A DNA stretch of 64,000 nt from Phenylobacterium montanum (GCF_018135625.1 NZ_CP073078.1:2512501-2576500); one strand, 5' to 3'. Shown: positions 51,469 to 59,749, counted from the stretch's first letter. Numbers and translations are program-made. Notes: generated by a model from the letters alone, not told the origin.

Positions 51469-51470
51469 AT
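51420..51470. promoter_or_regulatory. Probable operator of the hipB-like gene (three GTAAACATC copies)
   Basis: GTAAACATC occurs at 51421-51429 and 51437-51445 as direct copies and as the inverted GATGTTTAC at 51460-51468, immediately before and touching the hipB ATG (51469). The outer copies form a long palindrome ATGTAAACATC/GATGTTTACAT. This arrangement fits autoregulation by the XRE-type antitoxin. Confidence 0.7.
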
Positions 51471-51801
51471 GCCAACGCCTCATCATCCGCCTCTCGCGGT
51501 CCGCCGCGCGCTGCGCAAGCTTGGCGGGGACATCAAGGACGCCCGCAAACGGCGGGGTCTTACCGCTGAGATCGTCGCCGAACGAGCCTTCACCACGCGC
51601 CCCACGCTGCAGAAGATCGAGGCGGGCGAAGAAGGGGTTGCGATCGGCATCTATGCTTCCGTCCTCAATGCGCTCGGCCTTCTCGACCATCTGGGCCAGA
51701 TCGCCGATCCGTCGCTCGACCTGGTCGGTCAGCAGCTGGCCGCCGGCGCATTGCCGATCCGCGTCCGGCGCCGATCGCTCCGGCCAGGCTCCAAGTCATG
51801 A
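51469..51801 (+). CDS. HipB-like XRE antitoxin
   Basis: A 110-residue helix-turn-helix protein: LAVRRALRKLGGDIKDARKRRGLTAEIVAERAFTTRPTLQKIEAGEEGVAIGIYASVLNALGL (XRE fold with the typical TLQKIEAG recognition segment). ATG 51469 is used. The stop overlaps the ATG of the hipA fragment (ATGA), the usual hipBA layout. Three GTAAACATC repeats precede it. Because the toxin gene is truncated, the regulator may persist as an orphan. Confidence 0.85.
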   Translation: MPTPHHPPLAVRRALRKLGGDIKDARKRRGLTAEIVAERAFTTRPTLQKIEAGEEGVAIGIYASVLNALGLLDHLGQIADPSLDLVGQQLAAGALPIRVRRRSLRPGSKS

Positions 51802-52127
51802 CGGACATCGAAGTTCACCTCGATCGCCGCGGTGTTCCGATGCGCGTCGGCACGCTTCGTCGCACGCCTCGCCGGGGCGGCGAGACGGTCGTGTTCGAGT
51901 ATCACCCCGATGGGCTGGCCGATCCTGACGGTTTCTCGCTCGAGCCCGCCCTGGCGATTGGCCCGGGCCCATTTGTTCCGGCCGCAGGACAGAGCTTCTT
52001 CGGCTCGATCGGCGACTCGGCTCCAGACACATGGGGTCGCCGCGTCATGCAGCGGGCTGAGCGCCGCAGGGCGGAGATCGAGGGCCGGCCGATCCGGACG
52101 CTCAGCGGCAGGCCTGGGGGCCCTTGA
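51798..52127 (+). pseudogene. Truncated hipA-like toxin gene (N-terminal part only)
   Basis: A 109-codon frame with the HipA N-terminal (Couple_hipA) pattern: VHLDRRGVPMRVGTLRR, VVFEYHPDGLADPDGFSLEP and FVPAAGQSFFGSIGDSAPDTWGRRVMQRAER. Complete HipA kinases have about 400-450 residues; after RTLSGRPGGP the frame ends, and the kinase core is absent. The region behind it (52128-52441) shows no continuation in another frame that I can find, so a deletion rather than a single frameshift is likely. No kinase activity is expected. Confidence 0.8.
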
Positions 52128-52441
52128 GCCAAGCCCCGGCTCGCGCAGGTCCGGGAAATGAAAGGCGCCCCCCAGACCTAGGTGAACTTTCCCGCCGACA
52201 GCGCCAGCTCCAGCGGCCAACGACGGGGCGCAGGTGACTGCGCAAGTCTGGGGCAGACGCCCTCAAGGGTCTCGCCCCGCCATTCCCCGCCCTTGGCGCC
52301 AGATTGCACGATGCCGAGTTGGCTCGACTTGAGGTGAGCCAAAGCCTGCGCATCATTCCAAAGCGGATGACCGCAGCTTCAGTAGCGGGGGCTTATGCAG
52401 CCCACGATCGGGTCCGCCACGCAGGACAAGAGGGCGTCGCC
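52128..52441. other. Gap after the hipA fragment, no gene seen
   Basis: This 314-bp stretch has no frame with convincing protein character and no clear repeat. It is probably what is left of sequence deleted together with the hipA kinase domain. Confidence 0.5.
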
Positions 52442-52813
52442 ATGGCCCAGGCTAAGCCGGAACACGGCGCCGTAATTGGTGTAAGGACCGAGGCTCGCAT
52501 CGACCATGCATTCGCGGACAGGGCCCTGATCACCGCGCTGGCCGCCGCGGCGCTGCTGGGGCTCGATGTCAAAACGCTGCGAGCGCTCACAGATGCTGAG
52601 GTCATTCGCGCTGTAACCGTCAATAGAGTTCGCCGCTACTCGGAAGCGGAGATCCGTCGCTATCTGATCGAAGGACCGTCAGCACCGTGTCCGTCTACAA
52701 ACCGCACACGAGCCCCCACTTCCAATACGACTTCCAGCTCAAGGGTCGTCGGTATTTCGGAACTACGGGCGAAACGTCTCGCCGCAAAGCAGAGACCTTC
52801 GAAGCGGAGCTGA
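52442..52813 (+). CDS. Excisionase-like helix-turn-helix protein
   Basis: A 123-residue protein with a compact helix-turn-helix: LITALAAAALLGLDVKTLRALTDAEVIRAVTVNRVRRYSEAEIRRYL, the MerR/Xis type in which the last segment fixes the wing. GAGGG lies before ATG 52442. The last 42 codons overlap the integrase gene in another frame. The location directly upstream of, and overlapping, the recombinase gene suggests a DNA-binding accessory factor for integration or excision. Confidence 0.65.
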   Translation: MAQAKPEHGAVIGVRTEARIDHAFADRALITALAAAALLGLDVKTLRALTDAEVIRAVTVNRVRRYSEAEIRRYLIEGPSAPCPSTNRTRAPTSNTTSSSRVVGISELRAKRLAAKQRPSKRS

Positions 52814-53832
52814 AGCGGCGCGTCCGCCTCGGCGAGCCCTTGGACAAGCCGGTCCCGACGTTCGATGTGGCGGCGGCCCGCTGGTTTTTGGAGGTCGGCC
52901 AGCATAACGCCAGCGCCAACGATGCGGAGCGGCGGCTTGCGACGGCGTCATCGCTGCTTGGCGGCCACAGACTGCTGACGGAAATCGACGGCGACCTTCT
53001 CGCCCACGCGGTCCGCAAACGCCGCGGTCAGACCACCCGCCGAGGCCGCAAGCCATCGAACAAGACCGTCAATGACGATGTCGTGCGCGCTGTGCGCCCA
53101 GTGCTCCGGCGCGCTGGACGGGTGTGGGGCGTTCGCAACCTGCCCGAGATTGATTGGGGCTCGCTGCTCCTGCCCGAGCCGAAGCCCAAGTCGCGCGAGT
53201 TTAGCCCGGCGGAGATGGAGGCCTTTCTGACGGCCCTCCCCGAGCACTGGCGCGACTTCGCCGCCTTCATGTCGCGTTACGGCTGCCGCTTAGGCGAGAT
53301 GTTCTTCAGCCTTGCCGATCTTGATCTGCAGGGCGGCCGCGTCACCTTGCGGGAGCGGAAGAACGACGAGGACCATGTCATCCCGCTCCTCCCGGAGGAT
53401 GTGAGCATGCTGGCCGCGCGGGCCAGCCGCGCACGAGCCTTGTCCAACCGCTTCGACACGGTCTGGTTTCGGGAGCTCAAGGGCGGTCGGCTGAAGGCGC
53501 TCACCTATTATGGCGCGCTGGCTGCGCTGCATAAGGCGCTCGCCGCCGCAGGCTTAAAATCAACCGGACGCCGGGCGCGTGTCCATGACCTGCGTCACCA
53601 TGCCGGCACGGCCATGCTCCGGGCGACGAACAATCTTCGCACGGCTCAGCGCCTCCTCGGCCATTCGAGCATCCAGTCGACGCTTCGCTATGCCCATGCC
53701 TCGGAGACGGATTTGCGCGAGGCCCTTGAAAAGGTGGCATTGCAAAAGTCCCGGCCCAGTCCCGATCCAGGATTTTCGGAACCCATTCAAACTATTGATA
53801 AAAATGATCAAGCGGGACGCTCGCCAAAAGCT
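52687..53832 (+). CDS. Tyrosine recombinase / integrase of the element
   Basis: A phage-type integrase. The catalytic set is Arg201 (YGCRLGEMF), His300-x2-Arg303 (RVHDLRHHAGT), His326 (RLLGHSSIQ) and Tyr335 (STLRYAHA). An N-terminal arm-binding (FQYDFQLKGRRYFGTT) and core-binding domain precede it. Start is GTG 52687. The catalytic domain ends near 53742, but no stop codon follows in frame until 55663: the frame runs through the tRNA-Leu fragment and antisense to hlyD. I place the end at the tRNA junction; in the circular form another sequence would follow. Confidence 0.88.
53804..53825. repeat. Candidate right end of the mobile element (direct repeat copy 2)
   Basis: ATGATCAAGCGGG (53804-53816), AC, GCTCGCC (53819-53825) matches 36242-36260 apart from a 3-bp insertion. 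It touches the tRNA-Leu fragment that follows at 53832. It may be part of the attachment site. Confidence 0.4.
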
Positions 53833-53870
53833 TTTAAGTCCGTTGCGTCTACCAATTCCGCCACGCCCGC
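53832..53870 (-). tRNA. 5' half of tRNA-Leu (anticodon UAA), interrupted in the anticodon loop
   Basis: On the minus strand the sequence begins GCGGGCGTGG CGGAATTGGT at 53870 and reaches the anticodon loop CTTAAAA (anticodon UAA) at 53838-53832. The acceptor 5' strand, D-arm and anticodon 5' stem (ACGGA) are intact. After the loop the required UCCGU is absent; the sequence is GCTTTTGGCGAGC, which belongs to the element. No 3' half (T-arm, CGCCCGC acceptor strand) is found nearby. This marks the integration site of the element; the fragment cannot give a functional tRNA as it stands. Confidence 0.8.
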
Positions 53871-53922
53871 GCGGCCTGAGGCTATAGCGGGCCGCGTCGG
53901 GTGGGCCAACGGTTTCCGCGGG

Positions 53923-55335
53923 CTACTGCTCCTTCATCCCGTGCCGGAAGGCTTCGGTGATTGGCTCTGCCAGGTAGCTGAGCGCTGTGCGCCGCCCGGT
54001 ATTGATGCCGACCTCGACCGGCAGGCCGGGGATCAGGCGCATCTCGGGATAGTCCTTGAGCGCCTTGGCGTCGACCGACAGCATCACCGCGAAATAGGGC
54101 TGCCCCTTTTCATCGACCAGCCGGTCGGCGGAGACGGTCTCCACCGTTCCCGTGATCACCGGCAGGCGCCGCTGGTGATAGGAGCTGAAGTTGATCCGCG
54201 CGGTCATGCCCTTGGTCACCCGGTCCGCGTCCTCGGGCCGCACGCGGGCCGAGACATCCAGGGTGTCGTTCTGCGGCACGATCTCCATCACCGTCTCGCC
54301 GGGCTTGATCACCGCGCCGACCGTATGGACCGCGAGCCCCACCACGGTCCCGTCGACAGGCGCCGTAAGGGTGGTGTGGGTGACGGTGTCCTGGGCGGCG
54401 TGCAACCGGTCGATGGCGTCGAACTTGCGCGTCTCCACATCGCGCAGGTCCTTGACCACGTCGCTCAGCTTCTGGTCCTTGAGGGTGATGCCCTGCAGGC
54501 GGTTTTCGCCGTTGCCAGCCTCCATCTGGGCGATGCGGCCGGCCAGCTGGCCATCCTGGCCGTCCAGGTCGGCGGCTTGGCGCTGCAAGGCCAGCAGGCG
54601 GCTGATCGGGACGTAGCCCTGGTTGTACAGCCCCTCGACCGCGTTGAGTTCCTGCTTGATCAGGGCGCTCTGCTTCTGCACCGCCACCCGCTCGGCCTTC
54701 ATGCCGTCGATGGTGCGGTCGTTCTCAGCGGTGCGCTGGCCATAAACGCCGATCTGCTGGCTCAGCGAGGCGTTGCGCACCTTGAAGGCGTTGACTTCGC
54801 CGGCCATGGCGGCGGCCACGGCCGGATCGGACCGGCGGGCCATCAACTCGGGCGGGAAGGCGATCGCCGATTTGCCGTCGCGTTCGGCCTCCAGCCGCGC
54901 CTCCTCGGCGGTCAGGGCGTCGACCTGGCCCTGCAGCACCGACAGGTTGGCCTTGGCCAGGACATCATCCAGCAGCATCAGGGTCTGGCCGGACTTCACC
55001 ACCTGGCCCTCGCTGACCAGAATCTGTTTCACGGTTCCGCCCTGCAGGTGCTGGATGGTCTTGCGGTGGGTCTTCACGACCACCTCGCCGTGAGCAAGGA
55101 TGGCGCTCTGCAGCGGGGCGAAAGCAGCCCAGGCGAAGGCGAGCAGCAGGAAAACCAGAAGGATCCGTCCCTGGCCGATCACGGCGCCTGTACGCATGAA
55201 GCCGAGATCTTCCCCCGTCATAACCGGGGCTTCGTCCTGCGAGGGATCCAGGCCGAACAACCGCAGGGTCCTGCGCCAGGCGGACGATCCGCCAGACGTG
55301 GATGCGGACAAGGGAGGCGCGGGCTCGGCGCTCAT
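53923..55335 (-). CDS. HlyD-family periplasmic adaptor of a type I secretion system
   Basis: A 470-residue membrane-fusion protein. Residues 55-80 form one membrane helix (GRILLVFLLLAFAWAAFAPL), then the lipoyl/barrel half VVVKTHRKTIQHLQGGTVKQILVSEGQVV, a long coiled coil (about 125-330) and the second half (TTLTAPVDGTVVGLAVHTVGAVIKPGETVMEIVP). The final segment GLPVEVGINTGRRTALSYL is typical of the PrtE/RsaE branch. ATG 55335 overlaps the ABC transporter stop. It links the inner-membrane ABC exporter to the TolC-like protein encoded divergently. Confidence 0.92.
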   Translation of the reverse strand: MSAEPAPPLSASTSGGSSAWRRTLRLFGLDPSQDEAPVMTGEDLGFMRTGAVIGQGRILLVFLLLAFAWAAFAPLQSAILAHGEVVVKTHRKTIQHLQGGTVKQILVSEGQVVKSGQTLMLLDDVLAKANLSVLQGQVDALTAEEARLEAERDGKSAIAFPPELMARRSDPAVAAAMAGEVNAFKVRNASLSQQIGVYGQRTAENDRTIDGMKAERVAVQKQSALIKQELNAVEGLYNQGYVPISRLLALQRQAADLDGQDGQLAGRIAQMEAGNGENRLQGITLKDQKLSDVVKDLRDVETRKFDAIDRLHAAQDTVTHTTLTAPVDGTVVGLAVHTVGAVIKPGETVMEIVPQNDTLDVSARVRPEDADRVTKGMTARINFSSYHQRRLPVITGTVETVSADRLVDEKGQPYFAVMLSVDAKALKDYPEMRLIPGLPVEVGINTGRRTALSYLAEPITEAFRHGMKEQ

Positions 55336-57104
55336 TCGGCCGCTCCCTTCTTGGACTCTCCCGCATCGGGCCGGGGACGGGTGAACACAGCGCCCTGGAA
55401 CGGCGCGGGCGAAGGTTGGGGCGCGACGGGAGCGAACTGGGGCATGACCTCCTGCACAGGCCCAAACGCGGCCATGGCTCCGTTGGGATGCATGACCAGG
55501 ATCTTGTCCACATTGACCAGCACGTTCGGCCGGTGGGCCACCACCACCACAGTCACGCCCATCTGCTTCAGCTGGACCAGGGTCGCCACCAGCGCCTGCT
55601 CGCCGATGCTGTCCAGATTGGCGTTGGGCTCGTCCAGCACCACCAGACGCGGGTCGCCGTAGAGGGCGCGGGCTAGGCCGATGCGCTGGCGCTGGCCGCC
55701 TGACAGGAAGTGGCCGGCCTCGCCGATCTCGGTCTCGTAGCCCTTGGGCAGGGCCAGGATCATGTCGTGGGCGTGGGCCAGCTGGGCGGCGCGCACGACG
55801 GAGTCGGGATCGGGTTCGGTCATGCGGGCGATATTCTCGCGCACCGTGCCTCCGAACAGCTCCACGTCCTGCGGCAGATAGCCGATGTAGGGGCTGAGCG
55901 CGGCTCGCGGCCAGGCGAAGATGTCGGCGCCGTCCAGGCGCACCGAACCGCTGGAGCAGGGCCAGGCCCCGACCAGCAGCCGGGCCAGGGTCGACTTGCC
56001 CGAAGCCGAGGGGCCGATCAGGCCCATGGCTTCGCCCGGCGCAAGCTCGAAATTGACCCCGGCGACGACGATGCGCCGGGTTGCCGGCACTACGTACTGA
56101 ACGCCGCTGGCGCGCAGGCGCCCCTCCGGCGGCGGCAGGGGCATGCCCTCCTCGCGCTGCGGGGCGTTGTTCAGAAGGTCGTTCAGCCGGGTCTGGGTCA
56201 GGCGCAGGCCGACGATGGTCTTCCAGCTGGAAATCAGGATCTCGATCGGCGAGACGGCGCGCGCGCCGATGATGGTGGCGCCGATCATCACGCCGCTGCT
56301 GGCGTGGTACTCCAGAATCAGGACCGCGCCGACCGTCATCAGGGCGATCTGCAACAGCACCCGGATCGACTTCGACACCGCGGCGAGCCTGGCGTCGCGC
56401 TCCGAGGCGGCTGCGTTCAGCCGAAGGCCGGCCAGCCACTGCTGGCGCCAGCGGGAAATGAAGGCGCCGGACATGCCCATGCCTTCCAGAACCTCGGCGT
56501 TCTGGATGCCGGCCTCAGCGAAATTCTGGGCGCGCAGGTTCTGGTTCAGCGCCTGAGTCAGGGGCCGGTTGGTGACGGCGTTGTTGAGGAAGGCGATGCC
56601 GGTCAAGACCAGGCCGCCGACCAGCACCACCACCAGGTAGGCCCAGTGCAGGAAGAACAGCACGACGAGGTAGATCAACAGGAACGGCACGTCCATCAGG
56701 GCGCCGCTGGTCGGACCGCCGATGAAGCCGCGTACCGTGTCGACGTCGCGCGCGCCGTTGCGATAGGCGGCCGAGCCGACCTGGGAATTCATCGCGATCA
56801 TGGCGCGCAGCACCCGGTCCGACAGGGCGTCGGCCACCTGCATGCCGGTGCGGAACAGGAGCCGCCGGCGCAGGGAATCCAGAACGCCGCCGACGGCGAT
56901 GGCCAGGGTCGCGGCTATGGCCAGCAGATAGAGGGTCGCCTCGCTGCGGCTGGTCAGCACGCGGTCGAACACCTCGAGCATGAAAAACGAGCTGCTGAGC
57001 GCCAGGATCGCCATGACCGCGCTGAAGGCCAGGGCGAACCCGAACGCCCGCTTGTGCGTGCTCAGGACCTCCAGAACTGGATCGGCTTTGACGCTGGCTG
57101 CCAC
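55332..57104 (-). CDS. Type I secretion ABC transporter (PrtD/RsaD-like)
   Basis: A 590-residue half-transporter. The membrane domain (about 1-300) has helices such as LAFSAVMAILALSSSFFML and LLIYLVVLFFLHWAYLVVVL. The ATPase domain shows Walker A GLIGPSASGKSTLAR, the signature FLSGGQRQRIGLARAL, Walker B LVVLDEPNANLD and the switch His in VVVVAHRP. The start is GTG 57104, with AGGGAG 11 bp upstream. No C39 peptidase domain is present, which fits export of RTX-type proteins with C-terminal signals. No obvious RTX substrate gene is in the window. Confidence 0.92.
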   Translation of the reverse strand: MAASVKADPVLEVLSTHKRAFGFALAFSAVMAILALSSSFFMLEVFDRVLTSRSEATLYLLAIAATLAIAVGGVLDSLRRRLLFRTGMQVADALSDRVLRAMIAMNSQVGSAAYRNGARDVDTVRGFIGGPTSGALMDVPFLLIYLVVLFFLHWAYLVVVLVGGLVLTGIAFLNNAVTNRPLTQALNQNLRAQNFAEAGIQNAEVLEGMGMSGAFISRWRQQWLAGLRLNAAASERDARLAAVSKSIRVLLQIALMTVGAVLILEYHASSGVMIGATIIGARAVSPIEILISSWKTIVGLRLTQTRLNDLLNNAPQREEGMPLPPPEGRLRASGVQYVVPATRRIVVAGVNFELAPGEAMGLIGPSASGKSTLARLLVGAWPCSSGSVRLDGADIFAWPRAALSPYIGYLPQDVELFGGTVRENIARMTEPDPDSVVRAAQLAHAHDMILALPKGYETEIGEAGHFLSGGQRQRIGLARALYGDPRLVVLDEPNANLDSIGEQALVATLVQLKQMGVTVVVVAHRPNVLVNVDKILVMHPNGAMAAFGPVQEVMPQFAPVAPQPSPAPFQGAVFTRPRPDAGESKKGAAE

Positions 57105-57417
57105 GCTGATCGGGTCTCCCTGGCGAGCTTTTAGGGCGCATTCGGCGGAACCGCCGCTTGGACACGGACAGGAACGGCGAACCCGGCATGTCGTCAAGCG
57201 ACTTCTGACGCGGCAAGATCACGCCGGCTCACGTCATCGTGCGGTCATAATCATGCCGATCGAATATTCGTCGCCCTGCGAGCGCGGCGAAAGTGCAAAG
57301 CTTGCTTTCCCGCTGTGAGCAGCGCAATCGCCTATTCACTGGCCGCAGCGTTTGGGGTTGCATATACCTGGAATTTCTGGTTTGGCCGCGGCCCAGAGCC
57401 GTGAGGGGAGATGCGAA
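57105..57417. other. Divergent promoter region of the secretion genes
   Basis: The 313-bp gap separates the ABC transporter (leftward) from the small protein and TolC genes (rightward). It is richer in A and T than the genes around it (for example near 57245-57270 and 57340-57380) and must hold promoters for both directions, but I cannot fix the hexamers with confidence. Confidence 0.5.
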
Positions 57418-57945
57418 ATGCCGGTGGCCCTGGTTGCTGATCTGCACCTGCCGTCGTGGCTGGGCCACCCGGTCGAACTGCACCGGCGGCCCGCCCCTCC
57501 CGGAGTTCCCGAAGACGCCCGCCAGCGGTTCGGCCCGTGGACGCTGAACGTTAAGCACGACCGCTTCACCGGCCAGGTCAGCTGTGTCCTGAGCGCCCCG
57601 CGGATGAGCTTCGACCGCGCCGCCGTCACCTTCCAGTTCTCGCCGCACACAGAGACCTACGACGCCGTATACCGTGTCGACACCGGCCCAGCCTTTTCCT
57701 GGCGTCTCAGCGCCATGGCCCTGGCCTCACATGGGGTGAAGCTCGAAACGGACGATCCGACCAATCCCAGCGGCGGGCGGGTGATCCTGCCCTATAGCGC
57801 GGTGGTCGGCGGCAAGACCGTGTGGATCCGCCCCTCTGACAAGAAGCGGGCCTGGCCTTTCCGCATCGATGATCTCGCGCCGGCCGTCGCCGCAGCCAAG
57901 ACCGCCGGTTGCGGCGCTGGGTTCGTGGGCGCTGTCGCCGAATGA
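57418..57945 (+). CDS. Uncharacterised protein coupled to the TolC-like gene
   Basis: A 175-residue protein without a signal peptide that I do not recognise. Features: VALVADLHLPSWLGHPVELH, RFGPWTLNVKHDRFTGQVSCVLSAPRMSFDRAAVTFQF, and a C-terminal IWPSDKKRAWPFRIDDLAPAV-like segment (IRPSDKKRAWPF). Two conserved-looking Cys occur (SCVL and TAGCG). GAGGGGAG precedes ATG 57418; the stop overlaps the TolC ATG (ATGA), so it probably belongs to the secretion machinery or its regulation. Confidence 0.6.
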   Translation: MPVALVADLHLPSWLGHPVELHRRPAPPGVPEDARQRFGPWTLNVKHDRFTGQVSCVLSAPRMSFDRAAVTFQFSPHTETYDAVYRVDTGPAFSWRLSAMALASHGVKLETDDPTNPSGGRVILPYSAVVGGKTVWIRPSDKKRAWPFRIDDLAPAVAAAKTAGCGAGFVGAVAE

Positions 57946-59495
57946 ACCCGCCTGGGCGAGGCTGGGCCGCGCCCCTCTCGGCAGCCCTCCTGTCGGCCCT
58001 GGCCGCCGCGGGCGCGGCGCGGGCGGAAACCCTGGCCGACGCCATCGCCCTGGCCTACCAGACCAACCCCGCCCTGCTGGCCGGCCGCGCGGACCTGCGC
58101 GCGCTGGACGAGCGCTTCGTCCAGGCCCGCGCCCAGCTCGGGCCAACGGTCCAGCTCAGTGCGTCGGGGGACCGCAACGCCTCCAAGGTGCGGGAGTCGA
58201 GCCTGTTTTCAAATGGCCTAGTAAAAAGCCGCTACTACGGCATCGACAGCGAATCCCTGCGCATCGTCCTCAGCCAGCCGCTCTACACCGGCGGCCAGGC
58301 CGGGATGGAGATCCGCGCCAGCGAGGCCGACGTGCTGGCCGGCCGCCAGGTCCTGCGCCAGCAGGAAGCCACCATCCTCGGCCAGGTGATCACGGCCTAT
58401 GCCGACGTGCTGCTGAACCGTGACCTGGTCACCATCGCCCAGCAGAACATCGACATCCTGCGCGACCAGGACAAGGAGATCGAGGCCAAGTTTGCGGTCA
58501 GGGAAGTCACCGCCACCGACCGCGCCCTGACCCAGGCCCGCCTGATCGCCGCCCAGGTCGACCTGTCCCGCGCCCGCGCCAATCTCCAGGACGCCGAGGC
58601 CGCCTATGTGGCGGCCGTTGGCCAGCAGCCGGGGCAATTGGAGCCCCTGCCCGACCTGCCCGGCCTGCCGCAGACCGTCGACGCCGCCTTCGACGCCGCC
58701 GACACGCTGAACCCCCAGGTCCAGGCGGCCCAGTTCACCGAGATGGCGTCGCGCCTGCGCGTCGCCGAGGCCAAGGCGGCCGACGGGGTCCAGGTCAGCA
58801 TCGGCGGCAGCTATTCGCGCGAGCCCCTGGCTCCCTACCTGCGCGATCAGCGGATCATTTCCTATGACGCCACCTTCCAGGTCTCGAAAAACCTCTACAC
58901 CGCCGGGACCCACGACTCCCGGGTCCGCCAGGCGCTGGAGGACAACAACCGCGACAACCTGAAAATCGCCGACGCCCGCCGCCAGGTGGTGATGAACCTG
59001 GCCAAGGCCTGGAACGACCTGGCGCTTCGCCGCTCGATCCTGATCAAGCTGCACGACCAGCTGGACCAGGAGGCCAAGTCCTACCAGGGCTCGAAACTGG
59101 AGGCGCGCATCGGCATCCGCACCACCTTCGACACCCTCAACGCCGAGCAGGAATACCAGGCGACCAAGGTCTCGCTGTTCCAGACCTTTCACGACGAGTA
59201 CCTGACCCGGGTGGCGGTGCTGGCGGCGATGGGCCTTTTGCAGGGCGAGGATATCGACCCTTCGATCAAGCCCTACCGACCCGAGGCCTCGTTCAAGAAG
59301 GTCTCGGCCAGGGCGGCCCTGCCCTGGGAGGGCCTGGTGCAGGCGCTGGACGGCGCCGCCGGCCCCTGGCCCAAGCGGGAGCCCGCCTCGCGCGACGTGC
59401 TCGGCGTCAACCGCCCGTCCGCCACCGACGGCCTACCGGCGCCGCCGCGGTGGAGCGATCTCGCCGCCTATCTGGCGCCGCCAGCGTTCAAGTGA
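57942..59495 (+). CDS. TolC-family outer-membrane efflux/secretion protein
   Basis: A 517-residue TolC family protein with a signal segment (APLSAALLSALAAAGAARA). The two repeated halves are visible: ETLADAIALAYQTNPALLAGRADLRALDERFVQARAQLGP at the start and long heptad-rich helices (for example NLQDAEAAYVAAVGQQPGQL, MNLAKAWNDLALRRSILIKL). The C-terminal 80 residues are Pro/Ala rich. It completes the ABC-HlyD-TolC type I secretion set whose other genes lie on the opposite strand. Confidence 0.92.
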   Translation: MNPPGRGWAAPLSAALLSALAAAGAARAETLADAIALAYQTNPALLAGRADLRALDERFVQARAQLGPTVQLSASGDRNASKVRESSLFSNGLVKSRYYGIDSESLRIVLSQPLYTGGQAGMEIRASEADVLAGRQVLRQQEATILGQVITAYADVLLNRDLVTIAQQNIDILRDQDKEIEAKFAVREVTATDRALTQARLIAAQVDLSRARANLQDAEAAYVAAVGQQPGQLEPLPDLPGLPQTVDAAFDAADTLNPQVQAAQFTEMASRLRVAEAKAADGVQVSIGGSYSREPLAPYLRDQRIISYDATFQVSKNLYTAGTHDSRVRQALEDNNRDNLKIADARRQVVMNLAKAWNDLALRRSILIKLHDQLDQEAKSYQGSKLEARIGIRTTFDTLNAEQEYQATKVSLFQTFHDEYLTRVAVLAAMGLLQGEDIDPSIKPYRPEASFKKVSARAALPWEGLVQALDGAAGPWPKREPASRDVLGVNRPSATDGLPAPPRWSDLAAYLAPPAFK

Positions 59496-59550
59496 GCCGT
59501 CGCCTCACGCCGTTGACACCGGCTTTCGCCTGACCGACCTTCGCGCGCCG

Positions 59551-59707
59551 TTACGGGAGAGACCGGCCCAAAAAGCCGGCGCCGAAGGAGCAACCGCCCC
59601 GGAAACTCTCAGGCAAAAGGACCGTTCGGCGAACGAACTTCTGGAGAGTGGCGCCCCTGAGCGTCCGCCGACGGGATAACGATCTCAGGCAAACCGACAG
59701 AAGGGGC
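59551..59707 (+). ncRNA. Tandem glycine riboswitch
   Basis: Two consecutive glycine aptamers. Aptamer 1: GGGAGAGACCGG at 59555 onward, GCCGAAGGAGCAACCGCCCC, then AACTCTCAGGCAAAAGGACCG. Aptamer 2: CTGGAGAGTGGCG, CCGACGGGATAACGATCTCAGGC, then AAACCGACAG and AGGGG. The linker is short. It lies about 40 bp upstream of the L-serine dehydratase ATG. Glycine-dependent activation fits a role in disposal of glycine through serine to pyruvate. The aptamer signature is unmistakable. Confidence 0.95.
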
Positions 59708-59749
59708 GCTGTTTAGGGCCGGGCATCCGGCCCGGATTTGGGACGCGCC

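Noticed and set aside
53780-53870. Group I intron in tRNA-Leu(UAA)
   Set aside because: Such introns exist in cyanobacterial tRNA-Leu(UAA), but the sequence after the loop is integrase coding and no 3' exon follows, so integration is the better explanation.
52687-55662. A single 991-residue integrase fusion protein
   Set aside because: Only the first about 380 residues are integrase-like; the rest is antisense to tRNA-Leu and hlyD, so it is not treated as a genuine fusion.
55710-57134. A 474-codon plus-strand frame opposite the ABC transporter
   Set aside because: Antisense of a gene with all ABC motifs; Gly/His/Gln-rich pseudo-sequence.
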